From the NCBI GenBank assembly GCA_020216895.1, contig JAIWOM010000127.1, forward strand, positions 1 through 5,219: a stretch of 5,219 nucleotides of DNA, read 5' to 3'. The position numbers and the translations under genes are program-made. Below, piece by piece: positions 5,015-5,219 of the stretch. The stretch is from Microcella sp. (GTDB lineage Bacteria; Actinomycetota; Actinomycetes; Actinomycetales; Microbacteriaceae). Numbering within the stretch: the first letter of the stretch is position 1; every line of letters begins with the position of its first letter. Below the pieces are notes generated by a model that was not told where the DNA came from, ran no database searches, and saw only the letters and a list, made by a program, of their open reading frames with translations.

Positions 5015-5219
5015 CTAGCTCGTGCCGTAAAAGCCCTTCTCGAACACCTGGCGGGCGAGCCGCGTCGTACGCAGGTAGTCCTCCTCGAGCTGCGAGGCCG
5101 CGCCGGCCGGGTAGCCCATGAGCCGGGCGACCCCTTCCAGCTGGGCGCGGTCGAGGGGCAGCACGTCGCCGGTCTTCGCGCTCCACAGCGTGAGCGCCGA
5201 CCGGGCGCGCGACGCGATC
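5015..5219 (-). CDS. glnE: Glutamine synthetase adenylyltransferase GlnE, C-terminal fragment
   Basis: A minus-strand frame enters from the right edge and ends with TAG at 5015-5017, giving the last 67 residues. The ending LEEDYLRTTRLARQVFEKGFYG matches the characteristic C-terminus of the bifunctional GlnE adenylyl-transferase/adenylyl-removing enzyme (typical LeeDYlrvtRrAR..FerxFYG), preceded by SALTLWSAKTGDVLPLDRAQLEGVARLMGYP in two parts, the usual helical region with a 'hyaLMGY-PaGaassL' type turn. GlnE adds AMP to, or removes it from, the conserved tyrosine of GlnA (Tyr402 here) in response to nitrogen status. The visible part lies after the C-terminal nucleotidyltransferase domain, so catalytic residues are not in the window. 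The tail-to-tail arrangement with glnA is as in M. tuberculosis (Rv2220/Rv2221c). Confidence 0.92.
   Translation of the reverse strand, partial: IASRARSALTLWSAKTGDVLPLDRAQLEGVARLMGYPAGAASQLEEDYLRTTRLARQVFEKGFYGTS

Overview
The window is about 5.2 kb of GC-rich DNA with densely packed genes. It looks like the chromosome of an actinobacterium, probably a Micrococcales/Microbacteriaceae-type organism. The support is the codon use with G or C at most third positions, the lipB-lipA-glnA-glnE neighbourhood with DUF4191 and RDD membrane proteins (a cluster typical of Actinobacteria, e.g. the Rv2217-Rv2221c region of Mycobacterium tuberculosis), and the SigA-like TAnnnT boxes placed 6-7 bases before start codons, as in leaderless actinobacterial transcripts. 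The family-level placement is inference.

Layout. A gene running off the left edge on the minus strand (start codon at 327) encodes the N-terminal part of an unrecognised protein that looks like a degenerate protein-kinase N-lobe. Divergent from it is a DUF4191 two-helix membrane protein (443-1153, +). It converges on a small RDD-family membrane protein (1199-1606, -). The RDD gene diverges, across only 41 bases, from lipB (1648-2343, +), which overlaps lipA by 4 bases (2340-3344, +). After a hairpin comes a nitrogen-control region with a predicted GlnR operator, a -10 box, a leader hairpin and a Shine-Dalgarno site, and then glnA (3491-4915, +). A strong hairpin separates glnA from the convergent 3' end of glnE (5015-5219, -), which runs off the right edge.

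How the genes work together. LipB and LipA form the complete endogenous lipoate pathway: octanoyl transfer from ACP, then sulfur insertion on the protein-bound octanoyl group. They feed the 2-oxoacid dehydrogenases and the glycine cleavage H protein. GlnA is a type I-beta glutamine synthetase with the tyrosine that GlnE adenylylates, so the right half holds the ammonia-assimilating enzyme and its post-translational switch, plus a predicted transcriptional control by GlnR. DUF4191 and RDD are conserved neighbours without an assigned role.

This is core chromosome. I found no mobile element, CRISPR array, tRNA or rRNA. The most interesting signals are regulatory: the four-half-site GlnR-like operator before glnA, the face-to-face RDD/lipB promoter pair in which each -10 box sits at the other's -35 position, and recurrent leaderless-type promoters. 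A tandem 30-bp duplication at the lipB 3' end and the altered gene order relative to M. tuberculosis are also worth noting. I did not find a convincing new biological system.
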